64,000 nt of DNA from the NCBI GenBank assembly GCA_907163345.1, contig CAJQUN010000003.1, positions 10,210,821-10,274,820 of the forward strand, in the 5' to 3' direction. The DNA comes from Haberlea rhodopensis (Eukaryota; Streptophyta; Magnoliopsida; Lamiales; Gesneriaceae). The position numbers and the translations under genes are program-made. The notes beneath the pieces were generated by a model that saw nothing but the letters and a program-made list of their open reading frames with translations, searched no databases and was not told where the DNA came from. Positions 48,201 through 59,351 of the stretch are shown piece by piece (position 1 is the first letter of the stretch; each line of letters begins with the position of its first letter).

Positions 48201-48409
48201 GCCAGGTTGTACATATTGAACGACAGACAGTGAAACCACTACCTCCATCCACCTCAGTTCAGGCTGATAGTGCTAGAGATCGGGTAGATATACTGGACCC
48301 CGAAACAGGAACCAACCGTTTGACATTTAATTCAGGTTCGACTTCAAATCCTTACGGTCTTCCTGTTGGACGCGAATACTTTGTAGTGACCGATAGCCAT
48401 GTTACCTGA
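42296..48409 (+). CDS. ATG11: Autophagy-related protein 11 (ATG11)
   Basis: ATG11 is the scaffold that links the ATG1-ATG13 kinase complex to autophagosome formation and selective cargo. Five exons obey GT-AG and keep phase: 42296-43239, 43681-45352, 47093-47310, 47694-47907 and 48023-48409, giving 1144 residues (Arabidopsis about 1148). The N-terminus has a ubiquitin-like fold (about residues 12-90), then an ATG17-like region with YERQFRYHF, long coiled coils (about 560-970), and the C-terminal ATG11 domain with VHEIAAFVL and YVGQ-type YIVGQVVHIER. Strong similarity to remembered Arabidopsis ATG11 runs throughout. Oddity: the last five residues (DSHVT) come from a frame one base off; the other frame continues IAMLPDTTIH with a stop at 48438, as in the family. 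Confidence 0.92.
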
Positions 48410-49932
48410 TACCACTATTCATCCGAAGAATCCTTCCTGATCTTGGTTGCAAATGGCAAATAGATGTGACGGAAGAAACTTAATGTGACTATATATATTA
48501 CATATTCAGCTGTACTACTTCTAAAGATGAATGATCTTTAGTTAGGATTTGACTTGGTCTTTCTTGTATAGATGAAAATCAATTTAATCCATCTCTTTGT
48601 ACATAAGGTTTAAAATGCTGTAAAAAAAATCTGTGTATTTGTTTCTTTGGATAAATCTTTGTACAGATGTTTCTATCTTTCTCATCATTGCGAGTATTCT
48701 CACGCAGGCAAAATTGTATTTTTCCGTCTCGAACTATTTAAAGATGTGGCTTTGTGATCCTGCTGCATCGGCACAAAAACCTGGTTTTTGTTGTCTATCT
48801 TGTCGGTGAGTTTTTGCCTTAGAACCGGTGAAAGTAGAATTCGTAAAAAATCTTAGCAAGATTGTGATAGCATTTTTATATATAGCAAGATAGAAATGTA
48901 ACATTAGATACAAAGTTGCAAACAATACAAAATCACTAAAAATTTTGACAGTTCTACCAACTGGTATATTAAGAAGGTTTAGGTTAGTTCGATCGGTTGA
49001 CTTTGAGATAAGGCAGAGCACCGAGAACATTGTTATAGTCGCTGCGATCGACTTGCACTTGTAAATAAGACAATTGGTGTAAGAGAGCGAATCTAAAGCC
49101 AGAAATAGAGAAGCAAATTAGCGAGGAATCTTGAATTGATTTGTTGGGTTGTCTTCCGTATTCTCAATGAACGATTTTCCTATGTGAGCATGGTTCGCCG
49201 ACATGATCGTTGAGGCTGTTGTTCTAGTTCTATTGACATTTCGCGGAACAATTGTGATTATTGTCACAGAATTTTTTAAAATTAAAAATAAAAACAATTA
49301 GGTAATTTGGACAAATTATTAAAATTAAGAAAAAAAATCAAAAAAATTTGAAAAAATTAAAATTTCTGCAATGGCCGTTCTTGGCCGTGAAATCGTCGTT
49401 CGAGAGGCTGCAAAATCGTCCCCTTCGGCGACAGGCGTGAATTCGTCATTGTAGTTACATATCTGTTTTAACATGAAATTTTACCGTAGCATCTGTCGTT
49501 CTAGTTCCATTCCACGCCCGTTTTTGCTAACCATGGTTAGCGGTTATCTACCAAGTCGAATGAGTTGGGTCGTGGAAGTTTTATGTTACAAGGGCCTGTA
49601 TACATATCAAAGCTCATGTCTACAAGAATGTTAACCCAGCCGCCGTATGATGACCATATATGTAAAGAAACGCTCGACTAACGTAAAGACTCCACATTTG
49701 AGCAAAAATAAATGTTAGCGGCACTTGATCATCTCATCATTCATAAGAATAATGAAACTTTATAATTCGAAATTAAGAGAACATATTTGTTAAAAGACGA
49801 GTTCCAACTTTTGCACGAGGATTTACAGATTATTTGAGAAGAGATTTTGCTTCCTTGTCGTTGTTGCACCACCATAACAAAGTGAGAAGCTTCATGAATA
49901 GAGATGATAATCAAAGTTAAAGCTGGTTTCCA
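48410..49932. other. ATG11 3' region and intergenic
   Basis: The ATG11 3' UTR probably ends near 48670. Beyond that, AT-rich sequence shows no coding or transposon signature that I can support. Confidence 0.45.
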
Positions 49933-50013
49933 AATCAGTAAATTTTTTTTTTTTTTGACAATTTCTAAATTAATGGAGGGCGGACGACCACTAAGCCACT
50001 GCACTGGTCGTCC
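49933..50013 (-). mobile_element. SINE-like fragment with A-run
   Basis: On the minus strand GTGGCTTAGTGGTCGTC resembles a tRNA A-box region, and the copy ends in a run of about 14 A (plus-strand T-run at about 49940-49955). GGACGACCA and TGGTCGTCC form a 9-bp inverted repeat. No clear B-box or target duplication is seen. Confidence 0.35.
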
Positions 50014-50995
50014 AAAATCAATAAGCTTAAGTCCACTAACTTATGCCTTCTTCATTCTAAATTGGGAAAAGTTCATTTTTTAGCCCCCAGAACCGATCCG
50101 AATTTATCACTACATTGCACAGTCGTATAATAACAGAATCCACCCATGCTCAAAGAAACATGTGAAATAACTTTTGACTTTTTGCAAATGGGAAGTGTTG
50201 TTATGCAATTATTGTTGCGGTCAGAGTATTTTACATGTTAAATTCATGGAAATTGCTCTGGCAACAACAATAATTGTTACGTTAATATCATAACACTTTG
50301 CAAATTAATGACAATAATACATGTGAGATAACTTTGATTTTTTTGCCAAATATATGCCAATTGTGCATTTATATAAATCCAATTATACTGCAGACATGAA
50401 CATATCCATATGTTACGTAATAAAAAAGAAATTCTTAAGCAATTGTTATGTCCGTGGTAAGAAAACTACCAACACACGAACTAAAAAAGGTATTTTCATT
50501 TTCATTTTATATTTTTAAAGATCCATATCAAAAGTGAAAATCCAATTCAATCTAACCCATTTTCTCGTAAACAAATTATAAACGAAATAAATAAATAAAA
50601 AGTATTATACACATATCATATATCTAATATCGAGAAATAATTTTTATTTCATTATTCAAATTAATTATGTTCCATTTTTAATATAGTGGAGTATTATAAG
50701 TTTATTAATTTTCTTAAATATAATAAAAACATATTGTTAGCAACTAGATTTTATTTAATGATCATATTTTAATCAAGCTAGTTGAGGGGCAGTATGAAAA
50801 TAGTACATGGATTTTTTAGAAAAAAGAATTATTTGTACGGTTTTTCAGATAGAAAGTTTTTTCTTAAATTTTTGTGTATGAAAATTATTCCATAATATTA
50901 ATGCCTGTTTATATTGTTTGATATAGCTAAAAATAAAATTTATATAAAGCTGTTTACTATAATTTGTAATTAATATATAATCAAGTTTAGATGTG
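50014..50995. other. AT-rich intergenic, nothing recognised
   Basis: No open frame with coding character and no clear repeat structure. Confidence 0.5.
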
Positions 50996-51000
50996 ATTGT

Positions 51001-51002
<2 letters not shown>

Positions 51003-51072
<70 letters not shown>
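51003..51072. repeat. (AT)n microsatellite, about 35 dinucleotides
   Basis: An uninterrupted TA/AT run. The alternating Ile-Tyr open frame across it is an artefact. Confidence 0.95.
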
Positions 51073-51076
<4 letters not shown>

Positions 51077-51086
51077 CCATATATAT

Positions 51087-51134
51087 AAGAGCCGTAAAGT
51101 TACTGTTCTAATGAACAGTAACTTTACGGCTCTT
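51087..51134. repeat. Perfect 22-bp-stem inverted repeat
   Basis: The arms at 51087-51108 and 51113-51134 are exact reverse complements around a TAAT loop. The loop-proximal core is TTACTGTTC/GAACAGTAA. A second related palindrome lies at 51485-51520. It follows the (AT)n run and precedes a T-rich region. Confidence 0.9.
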
Positions 51135-51186
51135 TTTCTTTTTTTTTTAAATTTTTTTTTATTTCTTTTTTCTTTTGTTTTTGTTA

Positions 51187-52115
51187 TTTATTATTTTGTA
51201 TATTGGGTATTGGTCCCGTGAACAATAAACGTCAATATTATTTTCTTTTATTTTGTTAGTTATTATTTTTTTGCATGAGTACTGAATTGTTTGAAAAGAT
51301 TTGACCATTGACCCAACTGTGCATCCTTATCTCAATTTTTAAAATTCAAAATTCAAAATGTTTTCTTTTTATTTTTTTTAGAAAAAAACTTGTTGTTTTG
51401 TCAAGCATGAATTGATTTTAAAAAAGCAGAGAGTTCAAAATAGGATATCGTTGTGGCAAATTTTGTTATTTATTATTTAAGCTGCGTATGGTTACTGTTC
51501 CAATGAACAGTAACCATACGTTTTTTTTATTTTTTTATTTTTTTTTTCCTTTTTCTTTTGTTTTTTTTCTTTTGTTTTTGTTATTTATTATTTTTTTGCA
51601 TCGGGTACTGTTCCTATAAATAGTAAACATCTATCCTATTTTCTTTTATTTTTGTTATTTATTATTATTTTGTATAAATACGGATTTGTTTGGAAAGATT
51701 TGATCTTTGTCCCAATAGTACATCCCTCTTATCTCAATTTTTTTTTCTTTTGTTTTTTTCTTTTATTTTGTTATTATTATTTTTTTGCATCGGGTATGAC
51801 AGTAAACGTCCATCCTATTTTCTTTTATTTTTTATATTTATTATTATTTTGTATAAATACGGATTTGTTTGGAAAGATTTGATCTTTGCCCCAATAGTGC
51901 ATCCCTCTCATCTTAATTGTTTTAAATTTAAAATGTTTTCTTTTTTTTAGAAAAAATCTTGTTGATTTTGTCAAGTATGAATTGATTTAAAAAAAACAGA
52001 GAGTTTAAAACATGTTTTCGTCGTGGCAAACTTTAATAATAATTTTTTATATGAGCTGACTTCAAAAAAAACAGAGAGTTCAAAATATATTTTCGTCGTG
52101 ACAAACTTTAATAAT
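51187..52115. repeat. Diverged tandem repeats, about 200-390 bp, T-rich
   Basis: Blocks at about 51187-51475, 51586-51740 and 51786-52030 share the series gcatcgggta, cgtccatcctattttctttta, tatttattattattttgtataaatac, ggaaagatttgatctttg and catccctctcatct. Parts of the block end (acagagagttcaaaat) recur again near 52070. No coding capacity is convincing. The origin is unknown; the unit ends are near the GTTACTGTTC palindromes. Confidence 0.7.
51485..51520. repeat. Perfect 16-bp-stem inverted repeat, related to the one at 51087
   Basis: The arms CGTATGGTTACTGTTC and its exact reverse complement flank a CAAT loop. The loop-proximal nine bases of each arm equal those of the 51087-51134 palindrome, while the outer parts differ. 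Confidence 0.9.
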
Positions 52116-52892
52116 AATTTTTATAAATATTCGGCATGATGAATTTTTGGTAGATTACAGGTCGTTAGTTTTGCTTGTTTGTATACATTTTGATTTTTGG
52201 CTTACTAATGACATATTACTAATATGTGATTGTTCTCGACTAACTATATATTACTATATAATAATAAATAATAAGTGTGTAAGAGTTTGGAATAGTACTA
52301 TTGTAAGGAATAGTAATGAATAGTATTTCACTATTTATTACAATTATTTTTCTTAAAAATGTTTTTTTTTCAAAAATTTATTTTTGTTGATGTGCGGGTT
52401 TAACCTGAACCGACATGAAAAAATATATATTAATCGATTGTTGATACGCGCAACTTCAATTTATAGTAAGATGAACATCATGTTTTTTTTTAAAAAAGTT
52501 AGAGTCGGTCATTTGGTTATTTTTTCCATTCAATTACAGTAGCATGCTCGCTTTAATTTTTTTTGTTGATGACTGGATTTGGCCTAAACCAACTAGGAAA
52601 AAAATATCTTAATCGGTTGTTCATGCGCAGAACTTCAAATGTTTTTTTTTTCAGTTTTTAGTGAGATGAGCATCATTTTTAAAAAAACAAATTAGAGCAA
52701 GTCCTTTGGTTATTTTTTTCCAATTCAATTACAGTAGCATTGTCGTTTTTTTTTTAAATGTTTGTTAAAATAAGTTATTTGAAATGTTATTTTCTATCAA
52801 TTTAAGAAAAAAAAGATCAACATGTTGGTACCTGGCACCGCATATTATCAGTCCACGTGTTTGACTTATATAATGTCACACGTGAGGGGGCG
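52116..52892. other. AT-rich intergenic with short duplicated segment
   Basis: Two diverged copies of a stretch with ttggttattttttccattcaattacagtagca occur near 52512 and 52707, with related sequence before them (cgcgcaacttcaa / cgcagaacttcaa). No gene is visible. Confidence 0.5.
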
Positions 52893-53008
52893 TGTTGAAA
52901 CTTGTCCAAATTGAGAAGCTACAAACTTTGTGAGCTCCTTATAAGATACATGGGCTACACCACTCATTGCCAATTGATTTTGAGTTGGAACCTCATGAAT
53001 TATTAACA
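52893..53008 (+). repeat. Short LTR-like segment before Copia primer site
   Basis: The segment starts TGTTGAAACTT after a purine-rich cacgtgaggggg (52879-52890) and ends TTAACA directly before TGGTATCAC. It thus has a polypurine tract on its left and a primer site on its right. It does not resemble the 3' LTR of the following element. Confidence 0.5.
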
Positions 53009-53236
53009 TGGTATCACAACGAAGGTTTTTTGATCCAATTTTTTTCACAGAGCTGCATAATTCCAGCTATGTTTCTCGTCGTTGATTACTTCTCAAATTT
53101 GTTCCACTTCGAAGAACAGGCAATTGATCGTGTTTCTCAGCTGTTCAATTGCGTCTCAATTTTTGCAAGATGTCTAATATCCGAATTTCAATGATCCTCT
53201 ATACATTCATGCTTCTGATACTATAGGTATGAATTT

Positions 53237-56200
53237 ATGAATTTAGTTAATGATTCATTAACTGGTGTAGAAAATTATGCGGTGTGGAGTCGTGCGATGT
53301 TGATCGCTCTTAAGACTAAGAATAAAATTTGTTTTATTGATGGTACCTGTAAGCGTCCTGCATCTGATAACACTCGTGGATCAAGAATACTGTTAGTAAA
53401 GTATGTTTGGAGGAATCGTTTATTCATCTGATTCATAACAATTCTGGCCGATCTTAAGGAACAATATGATAAGATGAATGGTTCACGGATATTTGCTTTG
53501 CATCGTGATAACGGACGCTTGATTCAAGGAGATAACACTGTTTCAGTGTATTATTGTAAACTTAAACAACTATGGAATGTATATTCTTCTTTAGTTATGC
53601 TGCCGTCATGTGAATTTGATGTTGCAAGGAAATATATAGAACATGATCAACAACAAAAGCTACTACAATTTTTTATGGGCCTTACTGAGAGCTATATTCA
53701 TATTAGGAGCCAATTTCTAATGATGATTCCTCTGCCTACCGTTGGCCAAGTCTTTTCAATAATCTCCCAGGAAGAATCACATCGTTCATTAATGTCCACA
53801 CCTACTCCCGCAGTGGTATTTAACTCAAACCAGAACAAACCTCCTGCTTCAAAGAAGGAGAATGTCCGTTGTGAACACTGCAACTGGCTTGTTCATTTGA
53901 AGGTTAACTGCTATAACCTCAATGGCTACCATCCTGGTCATCGTTTATACAAGGGACAGAATGTTGAAGTGAACAAAAGGTTGGATCAACCAAGTAAAAG
54001 GATTGTTGCTGATGCTAATATCACTCAAAGTGATCCTCGAGCTAATGCGCGTGATAACATTACTATTCCTCCTATATTCACTAAGGCACATTATGAGGAG
54101 ATTTTAAAATTGTTGGGAGCAAATCATACGCAACCATTGACTGAAGCATCAGCCAACATGGCAGGTAAAGGAACCATTCGTGTTAACACTAGTTCTTTAA
54201 CTCGACGAATTGTTGACACAGGTGCTAATGAACATATGTGTGGTAGTTTTCTATTGCTGAAAGATTCTTGTTCTATAGACAACTCCATTCAATCAGTGAG
54301 TTTACAAAATGGAGACAATCTTTCAGTCAATGCTACTGGTTCAGTAGCCTTAAATCCTCACATACTCCTTTCAAATGTCCTTTATGATCCTAGTTTTAGG
54401 TTCAATTTACTATCTGTTTTTAAACTTGCCCAAACTCATAATTGTTCTGTTGTGTTCTTTCCCAACTTTTGTTTGTTTCAGGACCACACCACTAGGAAGA
54501 TTCTGGGGATTGGTAGAGAGGAGCATGGTCTATATCATGTTGAGTCAAGTCATTCATCCACTAATGTTGTTCATTTCTTCAGTTTCCTGTTGCAACACTT
54601 TATTTTCTACTGAATATGTTTTGTCTTGTGTTTCTGTTATTGATTTCATTTGGCACAAACCTTTAGGACACATGTCTTTTTTACGAATGAAATCACTCCC
54701 TTTTATACAGAAACATGTTCATTTACAACATTTTTCTGTATGTCCCATTTCGAAACAATCAAGACTCAAATTACCCACTGTTAGTTCTTTCAAGGCTACA
54801 CAGTTGTTTGAGTTAATACATGTGAGAGAAATATTTTTCTTACTATAGTTGATGATTACTCTCGAGGCACTTGGGCCTTTCTCATGCAATCAAAGCTTGA
54901 TGTTCTTAGCAAGCTTCGGTCCTTTTTTGTTGACACTCAATTTTTAACCAAAGTTTACATCAGAGACAATGCATGGGATTTTTTCAAATCCGAATGCAAT
55001 CTTCTTTTTTCTACTCTTGGCATTGTCCATCAGAGCATGCCCTTACAACCCACAACAAAATGGTGTGGTTGAACGCAAACATCGACACATTTTAGATATA
55101 GCAAGGGCTCTTCGATTCCAATCCTATACATCTCTAAAAATTTGGGATGTTTGTGTTCTAACTTCGGTTTACTTAATCAATCGAACTCCAACTCCTTTGT
55201 TAAGCCATAAAAGTCCTTATGAGGTTCTCTTTCACAAGCCACCATCTTATCTTCATATGCTTGTATTTGGTTGCCTTTGTTACGCTTCTCATCTACCTAT
55301 CTTGGAACAATTTTTTTCCTCGTAGCATGTCTTGTGTTTTCTTAGGCTATTCTACCACTCAAAAAGCTATAAAGTCCAACCTTGAAACGAAAAAAAATTT
55401 CATATCTCGAGATGCGGTGTTTCATGAGGAAATATTTCCTTTTGCTAATGCAACTTCTCCTTCTCCAGTTTTGTGCCACACAAATTCACCTTTCTTGGAT
55501 GATCCACCATCTTCTGATTCCATATCACACCCAACTTCTTCACAGCCTTCTAGTTCAGCCCCTTCTCCTACCGCCCCTAGGAGATCTTCACGCCATACTC
55601 GACCTCCTGTTTGGTCTAACGATTATGCTTGTTCCACTCTGCCTCGAAGCAATCAAACAAGTTGCCTTTATCCTCTATCAGCCACAGTGTCCCATTCCAA
55701 GTTTTCTCCCTCTTACCAAAATTTTATAACCACTATTTCATCCGACAAAGAGCCTTCCTATTATCACCAAGCCATCACTGATCCCCGACGGCAGTTGGCT
55801 ATGGATTGAACTTAAGGCTTTATAATCCAAACACACATGGGACATTGTTGTTCAACCTCCTCACATTAAACCTACGGTTGTAATGGATTTATAAGATTAA
55901 ATGACTTGTAGATGGTATTGTGGATAAATTTAAAGCCCTCCTTGTTGCTAAGGGATATACGCAACAATTTGGTAATGATTACCACGATATGTTTTCCCCC
56001 ACCGCCAAGATCGTTACTATTCGATGCTTACTCACTCTTGCAGCTGCTAAGAATTGGCCACTTTACCAAATGGATGTCAACATGCTTTTCTTCAAGGTTA
56101 ATTGAATGAGGAAGTTTACACGACTCTTCCATTGGGTTATCATGTTGAGGGGGAGAATCGAGTATGTCGTTTACAAAAGTCCTTGTATGGATTGAACCAG

Positions 56201-57052
56201 GCTTCTCGCCATGGAATTCTAGATTTGCAAGGATGTTGACACAGCCTGGTTATATTCAATCAAAATTTGATTACACTTTATTTGTTCGGACTGATGGTGA
56301 TGATATTACTTTGTTGATTGTTTACGTCGATGATATCGTGATCACCGGAACTAGTGAGCGTTGTATTACTGTCTTAAAGAATTCTTTGCTCAAACTCACT
56401 GACCTTGGCTTCTTACGTTATTTTTTGGGAATAAAGATTGCTCGTTCTCACATGGTATCTATTTGAATCAGCGAAAATATGCTTTGGAGTTAATTGAGGA
56501 ATGTGGTTTGCTTGGTGCTAAGCCTTTTGACACATCGGTTGAGCAAAATTTACGGCACGACTGTTGATCTTGACAATGTACTCCATAAGGATGGTGCCAT
56601 CTCAGTTCCTGATCTACTTTTGCAGGACCCTGAATCATATAAGCGTTTGGTTGGCCGCTTGATTTATCTAACTATCACTCGTACCGACATTTCCTATATT
56701 GTTCAAAATCTTAGTCAATTTATGCATGAGCCTAAACAATCTCATATTTCCCTCACAGAATTCGTTCTTATTGACAGTATACAGTGATTCCGACTGGGCT
56801 ACTTGTCCTCTCACGCGTCAATCTCTCACCGGTTATTGTGTTAAATTGGGGGATGCGATGGTGTCTTGGAAAACTAAAAAACAAAGTGCTCGAACATCAG
56901 CCGAGGCTGAGTATCATGCAATGACAACTACACCATGTGAAGTGGTGTGGATTATTGGTTTATTACAGGATATGGGTATCAAATGCAAAACACCTGTGGC
57001 TTTGCATTGTGATAACAAAGTGGCATTGTATATTGCCGCCAATCCCATTTAA
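53237..57052 (+). pseudogene. Copia gag-pol, broken
   Basis: Gag begins MNLVNDSLTGVENYAVWSRA. A zinc-knuckle-like CEHCNWLVHLKVNCY is near 53870, and protease DTGANEHMC near 54220. Integrase is in pieces (WHKPLGHMSFLR near 54650; PQQNGVVERKHRHI near 55060). Reverse transcriptase follows (KALLVAKGYTQQFG near 55930; YVDDIVITG near 56330), then RNase H (YSDSDWATCPLTRQSLTGYC near 56785; SAEAEYHAM near 56900). Stops at about 53429, 54611, 55807, 56103 and 56464 and several frame changes break the reading. Confidence 0.9.
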
Positions 57053-57203
57053 CACGAGAGAACGAAGCATATTGAAATCGATTGCCACCTAGTTCGAGAC
57101 AAGATTCAAGAAGGCATTGTATATTGCCGCCAATCCCATTTAACACGAGAGAACGAAGTATATTGAAATCGATTGCCACCTAGTTCGAGACAAGATTCAA
57201 GAA
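57022..57203 (+). repeat. 91-bp exact-type tandem duplication in RNase H end
   Basis: Two consecutive 91-base copies (57022-57112 and 57113-57203) differ by about one base (cgaagcatatt versus cgaagtatatt). Each contains the element's conserved HIEIDCHLVRDKIQEG-coding stretch. 91 is not a multiple of three, so the duplication also shifts the frame. Confidence 0.9.
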
Positions 57204-57339
57204 GGCATCATCAAGACGGTTCATGTTTCTACATCGCATCAGTTGGCGGATATATTTACAAAAGGCTTAGGTAAAAATCAACACATGTTTTTTATGTCCA
57301 AGCTTGGTGTTCTTGATTTATACCAAACTTGAGTGGGAG

Positions 57340-57499
57340 TGTCGGTGTGATACATCCGAAGTCGTGTAAAAATAAGAAAGCACGCCTTATTCATTTAGTA
57401 GTTTGTACATAATTTTCCTTTTGCTTTGTAATTAAGCTTGTATTTGTATTCATTTGAGAGATTGATTGAAATAACTAATTCGGAGATTTCTGTCCCACA
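57340..57499 (+). repeat. 3' LTR of plus-strand Copia
   Basis: It starts TGTCGGTGTGATACATCC immediately after the purine tract and ends near TGTCCCACA. Short LTRs of this size occur in several plant Copia lineages. Confidence 0.6.
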
Positions 57500-57778
57500 T
57501 GTTCGAGCTTCCAACTTGACATTTCAAAATATAAAAGTTCTCAAGTTTTATATAATAAAAAAATTATAAAATTCTATTTTAGTAAATTTGTAATTCACTT
57601 ATACTTATCATTATCTCATCCGATTTTCATAAATTTACTGAAATATTTATGTATCTTTAACTAAAAGTTTGAATTTTTACATGATCATATAACTCTTTAA
57701 CATAAAAAATTATTACAAATACCGATAGATTTAAAAGTAATAAAAAATATTTAACACCAAATTATATATATATATATA
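57500..57778. other. AT-rich spacer, nothing seen
   Basis: It ends in a short TA run bordering the next repeat. Confidence 0.5.
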
Positions 57779-58401
57779 CTGACCTGACCAAGTGGTTCTG
57801 AACCGGCGGTTACGGTCCAAAAAACCTCGACTCTTAACATTAACCCTCCTTGACGATTTCGGTTACGGTTCATTAACATCCAGTTACTGTTCCGGTTCTG
57901 TTACGGTTAACCAACGATTACGGGTTGACCCTTATTTTTTTATTTGTTTTAAAAATTGAAAATATTATTAAAATTTGAAAAAAAAAATGTAAAAAGTATT
58001 TGAATGTTTTTTTCTCCATGAATAATCATAAAATAATGTGAAATAAATCCAAGTTTAAATAATCAAAATGTGTAAGAAATATGTGTTTGATTAATATATA
58101 TAAATCATAACACTCTATTTAGAACAACAAGACTCTTATATCTTAGTGATTGAAACTATTCAAGTTGGAGGTCATGAGTTCAAATCTACACCGTAACATT
58201 TATCTTAACAATAAAATGTAAAAAAAATTAAAATAAATCCGACCGCCGGTTAAACCGGCGGTTCAAGGGTTCGAATTATGACCCTTAACCCGACGGTTAC
58301 GGGTCCGACCCATCGAATTGTTAACCCGATTAACAGGTCCGTTGACCATGGGCCAATTTTGGACCGATTCAGTGTCATTTATGACCCTTAATCGGGTCCA
58401 G
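57779..58401. repeat. Non-autonomous TIR-type transposon copy B (same family as 1-654)
   Basis: The left end CTGACCTGACCAAGTGG and the inverted right end CTGGACCCGATTAAGGG are related, followed inward by CTGAACCGG-like motifs on both sides. The order of GGTTACGGTT arrays, AT-rich core and SINE-like segment (about 58110-58200) matches copy A with many substitutions. Flanks are TA-rich, so the target duplication cannot be judged. Confidence 0.6.
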
Positions 58402-59351
58402 ATATATAGTGTGCCAAAGGATGTTAGTATAGAGCATTAAAAAAGTAATGCGCCTGAGTTTGATATTTTTTTTTTTGAACAAGTACAAACTATTACAATT
58501 ACAAGTCAATGTCATACAAGATCAATACAATGAAAATCCAAGTTAATAACACAAAGATACACCAACTACCACAAATGCACTAACTAACTAACACAAAGTA
58601 CAACTAATTATAAATTACAACCAAATCCAAGCAATTACAACAAGACCAAAGGTGGGATTATATATATTTACTTATTAAATAAAGTTAAACATATCTAATA
58701 CACATCATACTTGACTAATATATCTAATACACATCATGTTTGACAAACTCGCATCATTTTTATATTATTTACCCTTACGTTTCAACATGTATTGTCATAA
58801 TATGAATTTATTGAAAATTAATTATATTATTTACTAAGAATTAAGAAAGTCTAACAGTTAAGTACACGATTTATTAAAATTTAATACGTAATTTAATAAA
58901 ACTTAATTATAAAATATCTCATGTACACTAAATGTGTCAGATCACGATCGGAGTATAATAGGTATATCAGTACGCAAAAAATTTAGTGTCTTAAATGTCT
59001 GCGACGCTCAATGCTTCAATTTGCTACCTATATGTCAAGAGGTCTATAAATCGAAAAGGACATTAAGATTAGAAAAGAAATTGTAAATGGATAAATTATA
59101 TAGTCGTGACATTTATCTATATAAACAAAATATTGATAATGGAATATTTGAAATATTAAATAAACCAATATTTTTTAGTAAAAAAACAAATTTCAAGCAT
59201 ATCATTCAACCATCAATTATATCACCCATTAATTAACAAATTATTGAAGAAAAAACAGGAGGAAGGAAAGACAAAAAAACAAAAAAAAAAACCATTCATT
59301 CACTAAATTAAATTATATATTTATTTCATAATAACAAACTGATACCCCGTC
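58402..59351. other. Intergenic with T-run-led repeat; BAHD 3' flank
   Basis: A T-run at about 58468-58478, followed by gaacaagtacaaactattac, could mark the tail of a minus-strand retroposon. The remainder is AT-rich without genes. Confidence 0.4.

Larger units (their letters stand above)
53009..57499 (+). mobile_element. Copia retrotransposon, plus strand, decayed
   Basis: Primer site TGGTATCAC is at 53009-53017. Gag starts near 53237 and pol follows to about 57050. A polypurine tract GAGTGGGAG ends at 57339, and a 160-bp 3' LTR runs from TGTCGG (57340) to CCCACA (57499). No matching 5' copy of this LTR is seen, so the element is recombinant or its 5' end was replaced. Confidence 0.8.

Noticed and set aside
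50997..51221. Ile-Tyr repeat open frame
   Set aside because: Translation of an (AT)n microsatellite.
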